This document shows positions 8,551 through 18,738 of a stretch of 64,000 nucleotides of DNA, piece after piece; within the stretch, counting starts at the first letter, position 1; every line of letters begins with the position of its first letter. The DNA lies in assembly GCA_040766325.1 (NCBI GenBank), contig JAXGQR010000007.1, positions 62,001-126,000 of the forward strand, written 5' to 3'. A model generated the notes under the pieces. That model saw nothing but the letters and a program-made list of their open reading frames with translations, did no database searches and was not told where the DNA came from. The translations under genes were made by a program, and so were the position numbers. This DNA comes from Dehalobacterium sp040766325 (GTDB lineage: Bacteria; Bacillota; Dehalobacteriia; Dehalobacteriales; Dehalobacteriaceae).

Positions 8551-9510
8551 TTAAATTGCTAAAATACCGGATAAAACATAGTCTTCCATATTGATCTCAT
8601 GAGGTTGCTGGAGTGCCCATTCCAAATCCAAATCAAAAATTTGATTCCCTTCCATGGCAATCATCCTTTTACGCATGCCCTTTAAGAGAAGCTGTACTGC
8701 CGAGGCGCCCATTTTGCTGGCCAGAATCCGATCTCCGGCCGAAGGTGTGCCCCCTCTTTGGACATGGCCTAAAACAATGACCCGGGTATCCAATTGCGCA
8801 ATGTCATGAATTTCTGCGCTGATTTTATAAGCGTTGGCGACACCCTCCGCGACAATAATGATATTATGCTTTTTACCCCGGTCCTGACCTCGCTTGAGGG
8901 TGGCGACAATATCATGAATGTCAAAGGGCTTTTCCGGAATTAAAATTGATTCTGCTCCCCCCGCCAGTCCTGCCGCTAAAGCAATAAAACCGGAACGCCG
9001 GCCCATGACTTCAATGACAAAAGCACGCTCATGAGAGGTTGCGGTATCCCGGATTTTATTGATGGCATCCACCACCGTATTCACGGCAGTATCAAAACCG
9101 ATGGTACGATCTGTACATGGAATATCATTGTCAATGGTGCAGGGAATCCCGATCACCGGCATCCCCAACTTTTCCAATTCAAGGGCCCCACGGAAAGTGC
9201 CGTCTCCTCCGATAACAATTAAACCATTCACCTGGGCTTCTTTGAGATGGGCGAGGCCTGAAGCCCGTCCCTCAGAAGTAAAAAATTCATCACAGCGCGC
9301 CGTATGTAGAATCGTGCCGCCCCGTTGAATAATATCGGCGACAGAACTAATCCCCAAGTCGACAAAGTCACGATTAAGAAGACCGGAATAACCTCTTCTT
9401 ACGCCCATTACTTCCATGCCGTGATAAATAGATGTACGTACAACAGCCCGCAGGGCGGCGTTCATGCCCGGTGCATCGCCGCCGCTGGTTAATACTGCCA
9501 CCTTTTTCAT
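8551..9510 (-). CDS. pfkA: ATP-dependent 6-phosphofructokinase
   Basis: A 319-residue PfkA of standard length, committing fructose-6-phosphate to glycolysis. It has the ATP-binding start VLTSGGDAPGMNAALR, GGDGTFRGA, the catalytic TIDNDIPCTDRTIGFDTA and the substrate-binding EVMGRRSGFIAL. GGDGT rather than GGDGS agrees with ATP rather than pyrophosphate as donor (the Gly after GGDG-T/S is FRG, as in ATP enzymes). It is upstream of pyk, and the two probably form one transcript. Confidence 0.96.
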   Translation of the reverse strand: MKKVAVLTSGGDAPGMNAALRAVVRTSIYHGMEVMGVRRGYSGLLNRDFVDLGISSVADIIQRGGTILHTARCDEFFTSEGRASGLAHLKEAQVNGLIVIGGDGTFRGALELEKLGMPVIGIPCTIDNDIPCTDRTIGFDTAVNTVVDAINKIRDTATSHERAFVIEVMGRRSGFIALAAGLAGGAESILIPEKPFDIHDIVATLKRGQDRGKKHNIIIVAEGVANAYKISAEIHDIAQLDTRVIVLGHVQRGGTPSAGDRILASKMGASAVQLLLKGMRKRMIAMEGNQIFDLDLEWALQQPHEINMEDYVLSGILAI

Positions 9511-9577
9511 ATTGACACTCCTTTGAAGCTAGTATGCCCACCATACATGCTCCTATAAGAGACAGATGTTGGTAGCA

Positions 9578-9778
9578 CTAACTCCCAATGGCGTCTCTTA
9601 AGACTTCCTGAGCTTCCTCAACCTCACTTTCCGGTACTAAAACTTCTACAGAACCGGATTCGCCTAAATGAGGAATGCCGATGGGGCGTAACATCACCAG
9701 CACGCCTTCATTACTAAGATAATCTTTGATCATTTCGGCTGTTGTTCGATTAGAAGCAATATAGACTACTGTCCACAC
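9578..9778 (-). CDS. DUF2007-type small protein
   Basis: A 66-residue protein starting at GTG 9778 behind AAAAGGAGG. The pattern (WTVVYIASNRTTAEMIKDYL near the start, then G.SVEVLVPESEVEEAQEVL) is that of the small DUF2007 / putative signal-transducing family with an alpha-beta fold. It commonly sits beside dnaE/pfkA in Clostridia. Molecular role unknown. It lies between mtrB and pfkA on the same strand. Confidence 0.65.
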   Translation of the reverse strand: MWTVVYIASNRTTAEMIKDYLSNEGVLVMLRPIGIPHLGESGSVEVLVPESEVEEAQEVLRDAIGS

Positions 9779-9841
9779 TTTCTTCGCCTCCTTTTTTCAC
9801 CGATTTTATACCTATTATCGTAATTGATACGAAAAAATTTG

Positions 9842-10072
9842 TTACTCGCCGGACTGAATAATTCCATGCTTCGTCAAAATTTCTGCTTTGCCGCGAATTT
9901 TAATCGCCGAGGTATGCTCGGTAAACTGGGCAATGACAACTTCTCCCTGATCCAGTTTTTCCGTATGATGAAACCGGGTATCCTTACCTCGCGTTAAGCC
10001 AATAATGGTGACCCCATTTTCCTGGGCCTTGATAACTACATAATCGCTGTTTAAGGCCTTTTCAGGTTCCAT
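9842..10072 (-). CDS. mtrB: trp RNA-binding attenuation protein (TRAP)
   Basis: A 76-residue protein closely matching the Bacillus TRAP pattern from end to end: DYVVIKAQENGVTIIGLTRG, DTRFHHTEKLDQGEV and IAQFTEHTSAIKIRGKAEI. TRAP forms an 11-subunit ring that, with tryptophan bound between subunits, wraps (G/U)AG-repeat RNA and turns down trp genes. The GLTRG loop and the KIRGKA lysine/arginine strand that touch RNA and ligand are present. No trp operon or GAG/UAG repeat leader is in this window, so the targets lie elsewhere. It stands in the coaD-mtrB-pfkA run rather than beside folE as in Bacillus. Confidence 0.9.
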   Translation of the reverse strand: MEPEKALNSDYVVIKAQENGVTIIGLTRGKDTRFHHTEKLDQGEVVIAQFTEHTSAIKIRGKAEILTKHGIIQSGE

Positions 10073-10137
10073 AAAATCGCCTCCTTCTACTTCTTAAAAC
10101 CCGGGTGATCATTTAACAAAGTTTACTCATAAGTGTA

Positions 10138-10635
10138 CTAGCAATCCCGATCCGGGACCTTCATGCCATATTTTTGGGCTAAAGCCAGGATTACTTCTTC
10201 CGGCACCAAACCATTGATACACCCGCCGAACTGGGCAACTTGTTTGACAATTTTGGAGCTGAGAAAGGAATATTTTTGGTCCGTCATTAGAAACATGGTC
10301 TCAATCTCCGGATAAAGTTTTTTATTCATTAATGCCATCTGCATTTCATATTCAAAATCAGACACGGCGCGCAAGCCACGAATAATGGTAACTGCACCCA
10401 TTTTCTTGCAATATTCAATTAATAATCCTTCAAATAATTCCAACTCCACAAGATCATCATCAAGAACAGATCGGATTAAATCGACCCGTTCCTCCAGAGT
10501 AAAAAGGGTATTTTTATAATTATCTTTGGCTACGGCAACGATTACCTTGTCAAATAAACGTACGGATCGGTGGATTATATCTAAATGTCCGTTGGTCACC
10601 GGATCAAAGGTACCGGCATAGACCGCAATACGCAT
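10138..10635 (-). CDS. coaD: Phosphopantetheine adenylyltransferase
   Basis: A CoaD of ~165 residues, the fourth step of CoA synthesis (4'-phosphopantetheine + ATP to dephospho-CoA). Nucleotidyltransferase motif YAGTFDPVTNGHLDII (T/HxGH), the IRGLRAVSDFEYE loop and the closing YSFLSSKIVKQVAQFGG are all present. The ATG at 10635 has AAGGAG nine bases upstream and is preferred to the GTG three codons earlier. Confidence 0.95.
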   Translation of the reverse strand: MRIAVYAGTFDPVTNGHLDIIHRSVRLFDKVIVAVAKDNYKNTLFTLEERVDLIRSVLDDDLVELELFEGLLIEYCKKMGAVTIIRGLRAVSDFEYEMQMALMNKKLYPEIETMFLMTDQKYSFLSSKIVKQVAQFGGCINGLVPEEVILALAQKYGMKVPDRDC

Positions 10636-10769
10636 GATTCCCACTCCTTAAATTGTATCTGCTGCGACAAATTATTCTCTTATCATTTTTTCCTGATAAT
10701 TAATCCTAATGCACTCTTTATTCCATCTTTAAAATGGATCTCCTGCATGAACGGCTAAAAATCCTGAAG

Positions 10770-13700
10770 CTAATTAGTGAAAATTATATTTTCCCCTCCA
10801 TAACGGCCGGCTAAAACATCCCGCAGCTCCTCGGAGGGAGCCACCCAATAATTTCTCTGCACCGCCAGGTATTTTTGGGTACCTTCATTATATAAATAGA
10901 CTGGGATATCGCCCGGATAACTCTGGAGGATTTTTTGAATGCCGCTGAGATTGGTGTCGATTTCTTCTTTTTTTAATTTGATATAGAGCTTGCCTTTCTT
11001 TTTTTTGCCTTCCCCCGGAGGATAAAGGGTATCACAAAATACCTTTAATTCATCTTCTTGACTATTTGTTTTTCCTTCAATAATAAGTACTTGATCCAAC
11101 TGAAGCAAATCCTGAAAGCGATGATAAGTCTTGGGAAAAGCGATACAGGATAAATTGCCTGTAAAATCCTCGATGGTAAAGAAAGCCATCATTTCGCCCC
11201 TTTTGGTCATCAGAGGGCGCAGGGCACTTACGATGCCGCCCACCTTTACCGGAATACCGTCGCCAATTTGCTCCAGGGAATCGATGGAAACCACCGATTC
11301 TTCCTTTAAAGCGTGGGCATAATCATCTAAGGGATGGCCGCTCACATAAAATCCGATCATTTCCTTTTCCATGGCCAATAATTCCCGCGTGGGAAACTCA
11401 GGCAGATCAGGAAACTTAAAATCACTCGTTGATTTATCCTCGACCAATCCCAAATCAAAGAGGGAAAGCTGACCGGAGGCCTTTTCTTCCATTCTCTTAT
11501 GCCCATACTCCAAGCACATTTCCATGCCCGCCAGTAACTGAGATCGTTTATGGCCTAAAGAATCAAAGGCACCGCAGGAGATTAAACTCTCCAGAACCCG
11601 TTTGTTCAGAGCTACTCTTTCACAAAAATCTGCCAGGGAGAGAAATTTCCCTGCCTTCCGGGCAAGAATGGTGTTTTCAATGGCGGAGCGTCCCACATTT
11701 TTCACGGCGGCCAGACCAAAGCGGATTTTATTGTCCACGACGGTAAAATTAATTAAGCTTTCGTTGATATCCGGGGGCAAAATATCAATGCCCATACGTC
11801 TACATTCCTCTAAATATACAGGCACTCGATCCATATTATCCATGATGCTGGTAAGCAAAGCCGCCATATACTCCACGGGAAAATGTGCCTTTAAATAGGC
11901 CGTCTGGTAAGAAACTAAGGCATAGGCGGCCGAGTGACTCTTATTAAAACCATAGCCGGCAAAATACTCCATGAGATCAAAAACTTGGCTGGCGATCCCT
12001 TCCTCAATCCCCTTTTTGCGGGCTCCGTCCAGAAAGTTTTTGCGCTGTCCCGCAATGACCTCCGGTTTTTTCTTACCCATAGCCCGCCGCAGGAGATCCG
12101 CTTGACCTAAGGAAAATCCGGCCATGACGCTGGCAATTTTCATCACCTGCTCTTGGTACAAAATCACCCCGTAGGTTTCTTCTAAAATCGGCTGCAGGGA
12201 AGGATGCAGATATTGGGTTTCTTTTTGGCCGTGCTTGCGGTCAATAAAATCTTCCACCATCCCGCTCCCTAAAGGACCGGGACGATACAGAGCCACCAGG
12301 GCAATAATGTCTTCAAACCGTTCCGGTTTCAGGTTTTTCAGAATGCTTTTCATCCCGGAACTTTCCAATTGAAAGACACCGGAACTTTCTCCCTGGGCCA
12401 AAAGCTCATAAGTTTTTTGATCTGTGAGGGAAATGGTGTCAATATCCAGCTCCATGTTTTGATTCCGCTTAATATTTTCCAAGGTATCCTGGATCACAGT
12501 GAGGGTGCGTAACCCCAAAATATCCATCTTTAAAAGGCCGATTTCTTCCACTGTTTCCTTCGCAAACTGGGTGGTCACTGCCCCGTCGGTAGTTTTTTGG
12601 ATGGGCAGGTGATCTATCAAATGATGCTTGGAGATCACCACCCCGGCGGCGTGGGTAGAAGCGTGCCGGGGGAACCCTTCCAGTTCCCGGGCTAAATCAA
12701 TCATTTCCCGGAGCTGACTATCCTCTTCATAATAATTTTTGAGGTCCAGGTTCACTTCCAGGGCCTTATCGATGGTCATCCCCAAATCGTTGGGAATCAG
12801 CTTGGCGACCCGATCCACCTGGGCATAGGGGATGTCAAGGACGCGCCCGACATCGCGCACCGCCGCTTTTGCAGCCATGGTACCAAAGGTAATGATCTGA
12901 GCCACCCGGTCGGAACCGTATTTTTCCACCAGGTAATCAATGACCTCACCGCGGCGTTCAAAGCAAAAATCGATATCAATATCCGGCATGCTTACCCGCT
13001 CCGGATTTAAAAAACGTTCAAAAAGTAAATCGTATTTCAAAGGATCGATACTGGTGATACCCAGGCAATAGGCCACAATACTGCCGGCCGCCGATCCCCG
13101 TCCCGGCCCGACCATGATCCGGTGCTCCCGGGCGAAATTTACCAAATCCCAAACGATGAGAAAATAGCCGGGATAATCCATCTGAGCAATGACGTCCAGT
13201 TCATAGAGGAGCCTTTTTTCTACCTCCGGGGGGAAACCCGGGTATTTCTCATGGGCGCCCCGGATACATAGATGGTGGAGATAACTATTCAAGGTAAACC
13301 ACCTGCCGGCACTTCTGTAATCCGGGAGGTATACTGGATTAAAGTGAAAATCCACCTGACAGCGTTCAGCAATATGCAGGGTGTTTTCTAAGGCCTGGGG
13401 ATATTCCCCAAAAAGCAGGTTCATTTCCTCATAAGACTAGAGGTAGAATTCTTTGGGTGGAAAAGCGCATGCGGTTTTCTTCCTCACGGGTTTTTCCGGT
13501 TTGAATGCAGAGGAGAACGTCCTGGGCCACCGCATCTTCTCTTTTTGGACATAATGAATGTCATTGGTCGCCACCAGGGGCAGATTTAGTTCCCGAGATA
13601 AACGCAGAAGCCCATGATTTACCTTTGTTTGTTCCTCGATGCCATGTTGTTGAAGCTCCAGGTAAAAGTTCCCCGGGCCAAAGATTTCTTGATAGGTCGC

Positions 13701-14197
13701 GGCACTCGGGCTTCTTCATAACGGTTCTCCATTAAACATTGGGGAATTGCCCCCGCGAGACAAGCACTAAGGGCACGATCCCCTTACTAAACTTACGAAG
13801 CAGCTCCAAATCAACCCGGGGCTTATAGTAATCCCTCCAGGAAACCTAAGGAAACAAGGCGGGAGAGATTTTCATAACCTTCCTGGGTTTCGGCCAGGAG
13901 CACCAAATGGAAAGGTGCCTCATCCCGACGGGGTTCCCGGTCAAAGCGGGTGCGCTGCGCCTGATAAACCTCACAGCCAATAATCGGTTTAATACCCTGT
14001 TTTACCGCTTCTTTATAAAAATCAATCACCCCGTACATCACACCGTGATCTGTAATGGCCACCGCCGGCATCCCCAATTCCTTGGCTCTTGTGACCATTT
14101 TCTTAATGCGGCCGGCCCCGTCTAATAAACTGTATTCTGTATGATTGTGGAGGTGAACGAAGCTTTTCCCTCTCTCTTTGATTATGTTTTTATCCAT
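10770..14197 (-). CDS. dnaE: DNA polymerase III alpha subunit, interrupted by several single-base indels
   Basis: Replicative DNA polymerase. The reading frame is intact at 13823-14197 (PHP domain start, FVHLHNHTEYSLLDGAGRI) and 10770-13424 (palm and fingers with GPGRGSAAGS, PDIDIDFCFERR, the helix-hairpin-helix region and the OB-fold end). Between them, 13425-13822 encodes the expected linking residues but jumps frame about five or six times by one base each, for example in the stretch coding FSTQEFYLLSYEEMNLLF near 13430-13450 and at EGYYYKPRVDLELL near 13830. Because the gene is essential in most Firmicutes, and homology continues without loss, I read these as sequence errors, not decay. 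Confidence 0.88.
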
Positions 14198-14437
14198 AGT
14201 ATCCTTATAATCCTCACATTTCCCTTTACAAAAAAACCTTCCTCAAAAACAACATCTCTTTAAACTGTACTTTTTTCGACAATTAATGCAAATATCCTTT
14301 TATATAATAAAAATTAGACCGGCATCTGTTTTAAAATGATCTTTCATCATATAATATTCCTTAATACCAAATTTAAAAAAATGTGATTTTAGAGTTTCTT
14401 CCGCAGAAAAAATTCGGAAGGCAAGGAGCAAACTAAA

Positions 14438-16044
14438 ATGATTAAGGATATGATCAATGCCCCTGACAGAAGATCTCCCCGAGAAATAGCGGTACTAAAA
14501 GAGTATTTTCCCTCGTGCTTTCAAGCAGACGGTTCCTTTGATCTGGAACGGTTTAAGGAGTTTTTAAGTGATAAGATTCCTCTTACCGAGGAAGGTTATG
14601 AGCTGAAGTTTCTGGGCAAAAACTATGCCCGATTGCTGGCTTCCATTGATACCACAACAGTTATCGTGCCCGATGAGGAACATAACTCAAAACCGGAGCA
14701 CGCGAAAAGTAAGCATATCTACCTCAAGGGAGATAACCTTGAGGGCTTAAAGCATCTGGTGAAGTGCTATTCCGGCAAGGTCAAAATGATCTACATCGAC
14801 CCGCCCTATAATACGGGAACAGATGGATTTGTCTATAATGACAAATTCCATTTTACTTTAGAAGAACTTACGGAAAAACTTAGCATCAATGCGGATCAGG
14901 CCCGGCGGATTTTTGACTTAACAAAGCGAGGTGCATCATCTCATTCTGCATGGTTGATGTTTATGTACTCACGTCTTTTACTTGCGCGGGACCTACTCGC
15001 GATGATGGCGTCATTTATATCAGTATTGATGATCATGAATGTCATAATTTAAAATTATTATGTGATGATGTTTTTGGCGAAGAAAATTTTATGGCGGAGT
15101 TTCCCCGGATTACTAAGCGTGGTGGGAAATCATCGGAAATAATCGCCAAAAACCATGACTATCTTCTTATGTATGCCAAAACTCCTGAACCCCTGCTATT
15201 TCCCCTGGTTCATAATGACCGGGCCTTTAAACATCAAGATGAGTTTTTTGAGGAGCGGGGATATTATAAGTTAAATCAAACCCTTGACTATGACAGTCTT
15301 CAATATAGCAAGAACTTAGATTATCCCATTGAAATTGAGGGAGAAATATTTTATCCCGGTGCATCAGTAGAATTATACCATGAACGCCAAGGGGGAATCT
15401 ATGATGCGGCCGACTGGGCCTGGCGTTGGAGCAAAGCAAAGTTTGACTTTGGCTATCATCATGGCTTTATTGTTGTCAAACGCAGTAAAAACGGTAAGAG
15501 GCTTTATACCAAAACTTATCAAAAAGCGACCATTGAGGAGAATGATCAGGGCTACTATATTGCCTATATTGATCGTACGAAGTGCCTATCAACCTTAGAA
15601 ATGACAGATAATATCTATTCCAATGATAATGCCACAAAAGATGTTGCTTTAACTATTGGCAAAAAAATATTTGATCATACCAAACCATTAGCTCTCATGA
15701 CCTTGCTAACAAAACTAAGTACTAAGGATTCCGATATTATTTTAGATTTCTTCTCCGGATCGGCTGCCACTGCCGAAGCGATTATGAGATTGAATTGTCA
15801 AGAAAATACGCAAAGAAGATATATCATGGTGCAACTACCTGAAAATTGTAAAGAAACCGGTTCCGCCTTCAAAAAGGGCTATCAAACCATCTGCGATATT
15901 GGTATTGAGCGCATAAAAAAAGCCGCTGCTCGGCTCAAGGAAGAATATCCGGACACAATAGCAGATCTTGGCTTTAAGCTCTTTACTCTGGTTGAGCCTG
16001 AACATCCTCCCCTGCCGCGCCCATTTGGAAAACCTACCGCTTAG
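14438..16044 (+). CDS. Type III-like (Mod) adenine-specific DNA methyltransferase, one frameshift
   Basis: Two overlapping frames (14438-15052 and 14950-16044) join into one beta-class N6-adenine methyltransferase of ~535 residues. Motif IV is DPPYNTGTDGFVYND (residue ~122) and the AdoMet motif is DFFSGSAATAEAIM near the C-terminus, the beta-class order. The frame slips one base near 14996: LLARDL must continue DDGVIYISIDDHE. No Res helicase/nuclease or specificity gene is nearby, so it looks like an orphan. The end (LGFKLFTLVEPEHPPLPRPF) is short and proline-rich compared with full Mod proteins and may be truncated. It is divergent from dnaE and closed by its own terminator. Confidence 0.8.
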
Positions 16045-16103
16045 ATTTTGTTCTTTTCCAGGCTCACGATTTTCATACTGATCCCCTAGTTATTAAAGGA
16101 GTA

Positions 16104-16150
16104 AAAAGACCACCAAGGAGAGAGCCGACACTCCTTCGTGGTCTTTTTTT
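16104..16150 (+). terminator. Terminator after the methyltransferase
   Basis: AAAGACCAC ... AAGGAG / CTCCTT ... GTGGTCTTT, a long stem with a small mismatch, followed by a T run. Confidence 0.85.
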
Positions 16151-16181
16151 CGCTTGAAGTTTGCACTTTTTTATTCCTGGA

Positions 16182-16385
16182 CTAATTCTTTTTCATATCC
16201 TTTAATTTTTTCGTCATCAAGCCGCCGATTTTACCTGTCTCTGCCGCACTTAACCCGGCCCAACCCTCTCGCCGCACCTTATCCATGAGGCCAAGCTCCT
16301 CGGCTATCTCCAGTTTCATTTTTTCAACATGTGCCGGAGTTTTTTTGACCTTGCTTTTTCTTGATGGTTTTATTTTTGTGTCCAC
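16182..16385 (-). CDS. Small acid-soluble spore protein, alpha/beta type
   Basis: A short basic protein whose C-terminal half carries the alpha/beta SASP pattern: KMKLEIAEELGLMDKV (with the E-I/F-A site cut by germination protease GPR), then GWAGLSAAETGKIGGLMTKKLKDM (G..GG..T..L). SASPs coat and protect spore DNA. The GTG at 16385 has AAGGAG about ten bases upstream; the longer frame to 16430 has no ribosome site. The lysine-rich N-terminal tail (SRKSKVKKTP) is longer than in classical SASPs. Expected to be expressed in the forespore under sigma-G; I did not identify the promoter. Confidence 0.75.
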   Translation of the reverse strand: MDTKIKPSRKSKVKKTPAHVEKMKLEIAEELGLMDKVRREGWAGLSAAETGKIGGLMTKKLKDMKKN

Positions 16386-16432
16386 ACCAAACACTCTCCT
16401 TGATATCTTACCCAAGGCAGATGATTTCATGC

Positions 16433-17059
16433 TCAGATCCCGGCAAAATAGTTGCGTTCACCTAATGTGACCTCCACCGTGCCATGACAAAGATCCCGGA
16501 TTTTTTTGATCACCGTATCCATCCCGTCAAAAACCAGAATGCAGGTGAGCTTTACCTGTTCTAAATAATCAATATTTTCCACAAAAATATTTTCCCTCTC
16601 CAGGAAATTCTGCACTTTCCCCCAAAGATGATAATCCATGGTAAAGGTGACTTTTTGCCCATCGACCTTAGCCATAATCACCCCGTCCAAAAGCGCTTCA
16701 TGGGCCGCTTTGCTATAAGCCCGGATTAACCCTCCGGTACCTAAGAGCGTACCCCCAAAATATCGGGTCACCACCACTACGGTATCCTGGAGATTTTCCT
16801 GCTTAATGATTTCCAACATGGGCCGCCCCGCCGTTCCCGAGGGTTCGCCCCCATCATGGGCCCGCTGAATTTCATTGTTGCTGCCGATTTGATAGGCAAA
16901 GGTGTGATGCCGGGCATCCGACATTGATTGGCGCACCTCATTGATAAAATCCACAGCTGCCTGCTCATGCTCTACCGGTGCGGCCTGGCCGATAAAAACG
17001 GATTTTTTTTCAACCAGGCGGGATGTGCCTTTTTTACTTAAGGTTAAAATTTTTTCCAT
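16433..17059 (-). CDS. YigZ/IMPACT family protein
   Basis: A ~208-residue member of the UPF0029/IMPACT family with a DUF1949 tail. The N-terminal domain holds SVFIGQAAPVEHEQAAVDFI, the HHTFAYQIG and EPSGTAGRPMLEII core and VVVTRYFGGTLLGTGGLIRAYS, all family hallmarks. Biochemical role in bacteria is not settled. The start at 17059 has AAGGAA nine bases before it. Confidence 0.88.
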   Translation of the reverse strand: MEKILTLSKKGTSRLVEKKSVFIGQAAPVEHEQAAVDFINEVRQSMSDARHHTFAYQIGSNNEIQRAHDGGEPSGTAGRPMLEIIKQENLQDTVVVVTRYFGGTLLGTGGLIRAYSKAAHEALLDGVIMAKVDGQKVTFTMDYHLWGKVQNFLERENIFVENIDYLEQVKLTCILVFDGMDTVIKKIRDLCHGTVEVTLGERNYFAGI

Positions 17060-17267
17060 GATCAAAGATTCCTTCGTTTTTCCTTTTAACTATTTATAAA
17101 GTCTTCCGCCTCTATTCTACAATAAGGACCGCGTCCCTTCAACGGCAAATGATTTTAGAAGGGAAAGGGAGTTTCTGCATAAAAGACGCCTCAAGAGAAT
17201 ATTAGATTACAGAAGAAATAAAGATATTTTCCGGAGACACGCTTCAAGGGAAGGAGCAGGAGACAAG

Positions 17268-17594
17268 ATGAATTTATTCTATCAAAAATTACTTTTAATC
17301 TACTTTACCGCCCTGGGCGTATTAATCGGTGCCTCCTTAATCGGCTCCCTTGCCGCCGTAATCACTCGTTATCCCCCCATCGAAATATTATTAAGAATTT
17401 CCCGGGAAATCAAAATTTGGGCCATTGTGGCCGCTATCGGAGGCACCTTTTCCACCATCGAAATTCTTCAGTTGGGCATTTTGGAAGGACAATTCCGGGC
17501 TTTAATCAAACAATTATTCTATATCATCAGTGCTTTTGCCGGAGCACATTCAGGATATTTGCTAATTACTTATTTAGTAGGGCACAACTTATGA
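17268..17594 (+). CDS. ytrH: YtrH-like sporulation membrane protein
   Basis: A 108-residue protein with three hydrophobic segments (about residues 9-34, 47-65 and 82-105) and the conserved stretch IKIWAIVAAIGGTFSTIE between the first two. This matches the Spore_YtrH family, needed for normal spore resistance and cortex formation in Bacillus. Preceded by GGAAGGAGCAGGAG. It overlaps the next gene by four bases (ATGA), the same pairing as ytrH-ytrI in Bacillus. Confidence 0.78.
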   Translation: MNLFYQKLLLIYFTALGVLIGASLIGSLAAVITRYPPIEILLRISREIKIWAIVAAIGGTFSTIEILQLGILEGQFRALIKQLFYIISAFAGAHSGYLLITYLVGHNL

Positions 17595-18094
17595 TTGCCC
17601 TGTTATTTAACAAAGCTTCCCTGATCGCATCTTTGATCATCGGAGTCTTGCTTGGTGCTGCCTTAACTGTGCTCGCCATTGGTCATACAGTTGATGATCT
17701 ATATTTTCAAAACAATGAGCTGGCTCTGCAGTTGGAGACAACCACCCGCGAGCTGACGGAAGTAAAATCAACCCTTTCCCAATCAAAAGATCTGGTGGTG
17801 ACCAAAATAAGCCCCAAAATCAATTTATTAACGGAGGAATATACCCCGCAGGAAGCAGAAAGAATTAAGCTGGCGCTCAATAAAGAAATCATTAAACAAT
17901 ATGAAAAAATGATCGGCCTTGCTGTTAAATCTTTGGAACCATCATTATTGCCGGGCATCCTCCATGGGCGTATCATAACCGTGGAACAAAAACAATTTAA
18001 AATCCTCGTGAAAACCATGGTTATTGGAGAAGCTCTTTATGTGGAAGTGGACATCGAAGAAAACCGCCTGCCCACCTCCCTCGCCCCCATGTAA
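17591..18094 (+). CDS. ytrI: YtrI-like sporulation membrane protein
   Basis: A 167-residue protein with one N-terminal membrane anchor (LIASLIIGVLLGAALTVLAI), a ~50-residue coiled coil (NNELALQLETTTRELTEVKS) and a C-terminal alpha/beta domain. Size, topology and the ATGA overlap with ytrH support YtrI. The start at 17591 follows from that overlap; an open frame runs farther upstream but it is the ytrH gene in another frame. Confidence 0.7.
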   Translation: MIALLFNKASLIASLIIGVLLGAALTVLAIGHTVDDLYFQNNELALQLETTTRELTEVKSTLSQSKDLVVTKISPKINLLTEEYTPQEAERIKLALNKEIIKQYEKMIGLAVKSLEPSLLPGILHGRIITVEQKQFKILVKTMVIGEALYVEVDIEENRLPTSLAPM

Positions 18095-18190
18095 TTTCTT
18101 CTTATGCTTCAGATTCATCAATATCTTTCTTGCGACTGTTTAAGAAACCCATAAATACAGCACTTAATAATGCGGCGGCAATACCTGTCC

Positions 18191-18553
18191 TCACCGCAAA
18201 AGTCCTTTACGTAAAATCTTATCCATCGCTTTGCCCTTTGCTAACTCATCGATTAGCTTATCCAAATAGCGAATTTCCCGCATCGTTGGTTCTTTGATGT
18301 TTTCCACGCGCACACCGCACACGACACCTGTGATCAAAGATCGCGCCGGATTCAGTAAGGGAGCTTCCGCAAAGAAGGTCGCAAAGTCTACCTGCTTTTC
18401 CAGTAGCGCTTCTAACTCCTCCCGGCTATATCCTGTGAGCCAAAAAATGATTTCATCGACTTCTGTTTTTGTGCGTCCCTTTTTCTCCGCCTTCGCCACA
18501 TAAAGGGGATAGACTTTTGCAAAACTCATGGTATAGATTTGATGTTTGGTCAT
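18191..18553 (-). CDS. DUF2200 family protein
   Basis: A 120-residue soluble protein matching the DUF2200 pattern: HQIYTMSFAKVYPLYVAKAEKKGRT at the start, then EVDEIIFWLTGYS and a C-terminal GVRVENIKEPTMREIRYLDKLIDELAKGKAMDKILR. Found widely in Firmicutes, function unknown. Monocistronic by appearance. Confidence 0.8.
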   Translation of the reverse strand: MTKHQIYTMSFAKVYPLYVAKAEKKGRTKTEVDEIIFWLTGYSREELEALLEKQVDFATFFAEAPLLNPARSLITGVVCGVRVENIKEPTMREIRYLDKLIDELAKGKAMDKILRKGLLR

Positions 18554-18738
18554 GATTCATCCTCGCTTCTATGGTTTTTTATTGTATCACAAATGATAAA
18601 CCTTTGAACTTTTTAAACAAACAAGTAAACAATATCTCCATCCTTCCTGTGCAGAATTATTATTAGCATTTGTTTTATTGACCATATATAATAGAATCTG
18701 CTGTTTTAGTAGGAACATCTAAAGAGGAGGATCATTTA

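Noticed and set aside
18097..18190. Possible 30-residue membrane peptide on the reverse strand (GTG overlapping the DUF2200 stop)
   Set aside because: The start is inside the previous gene end without a ribosome site; too short to support.
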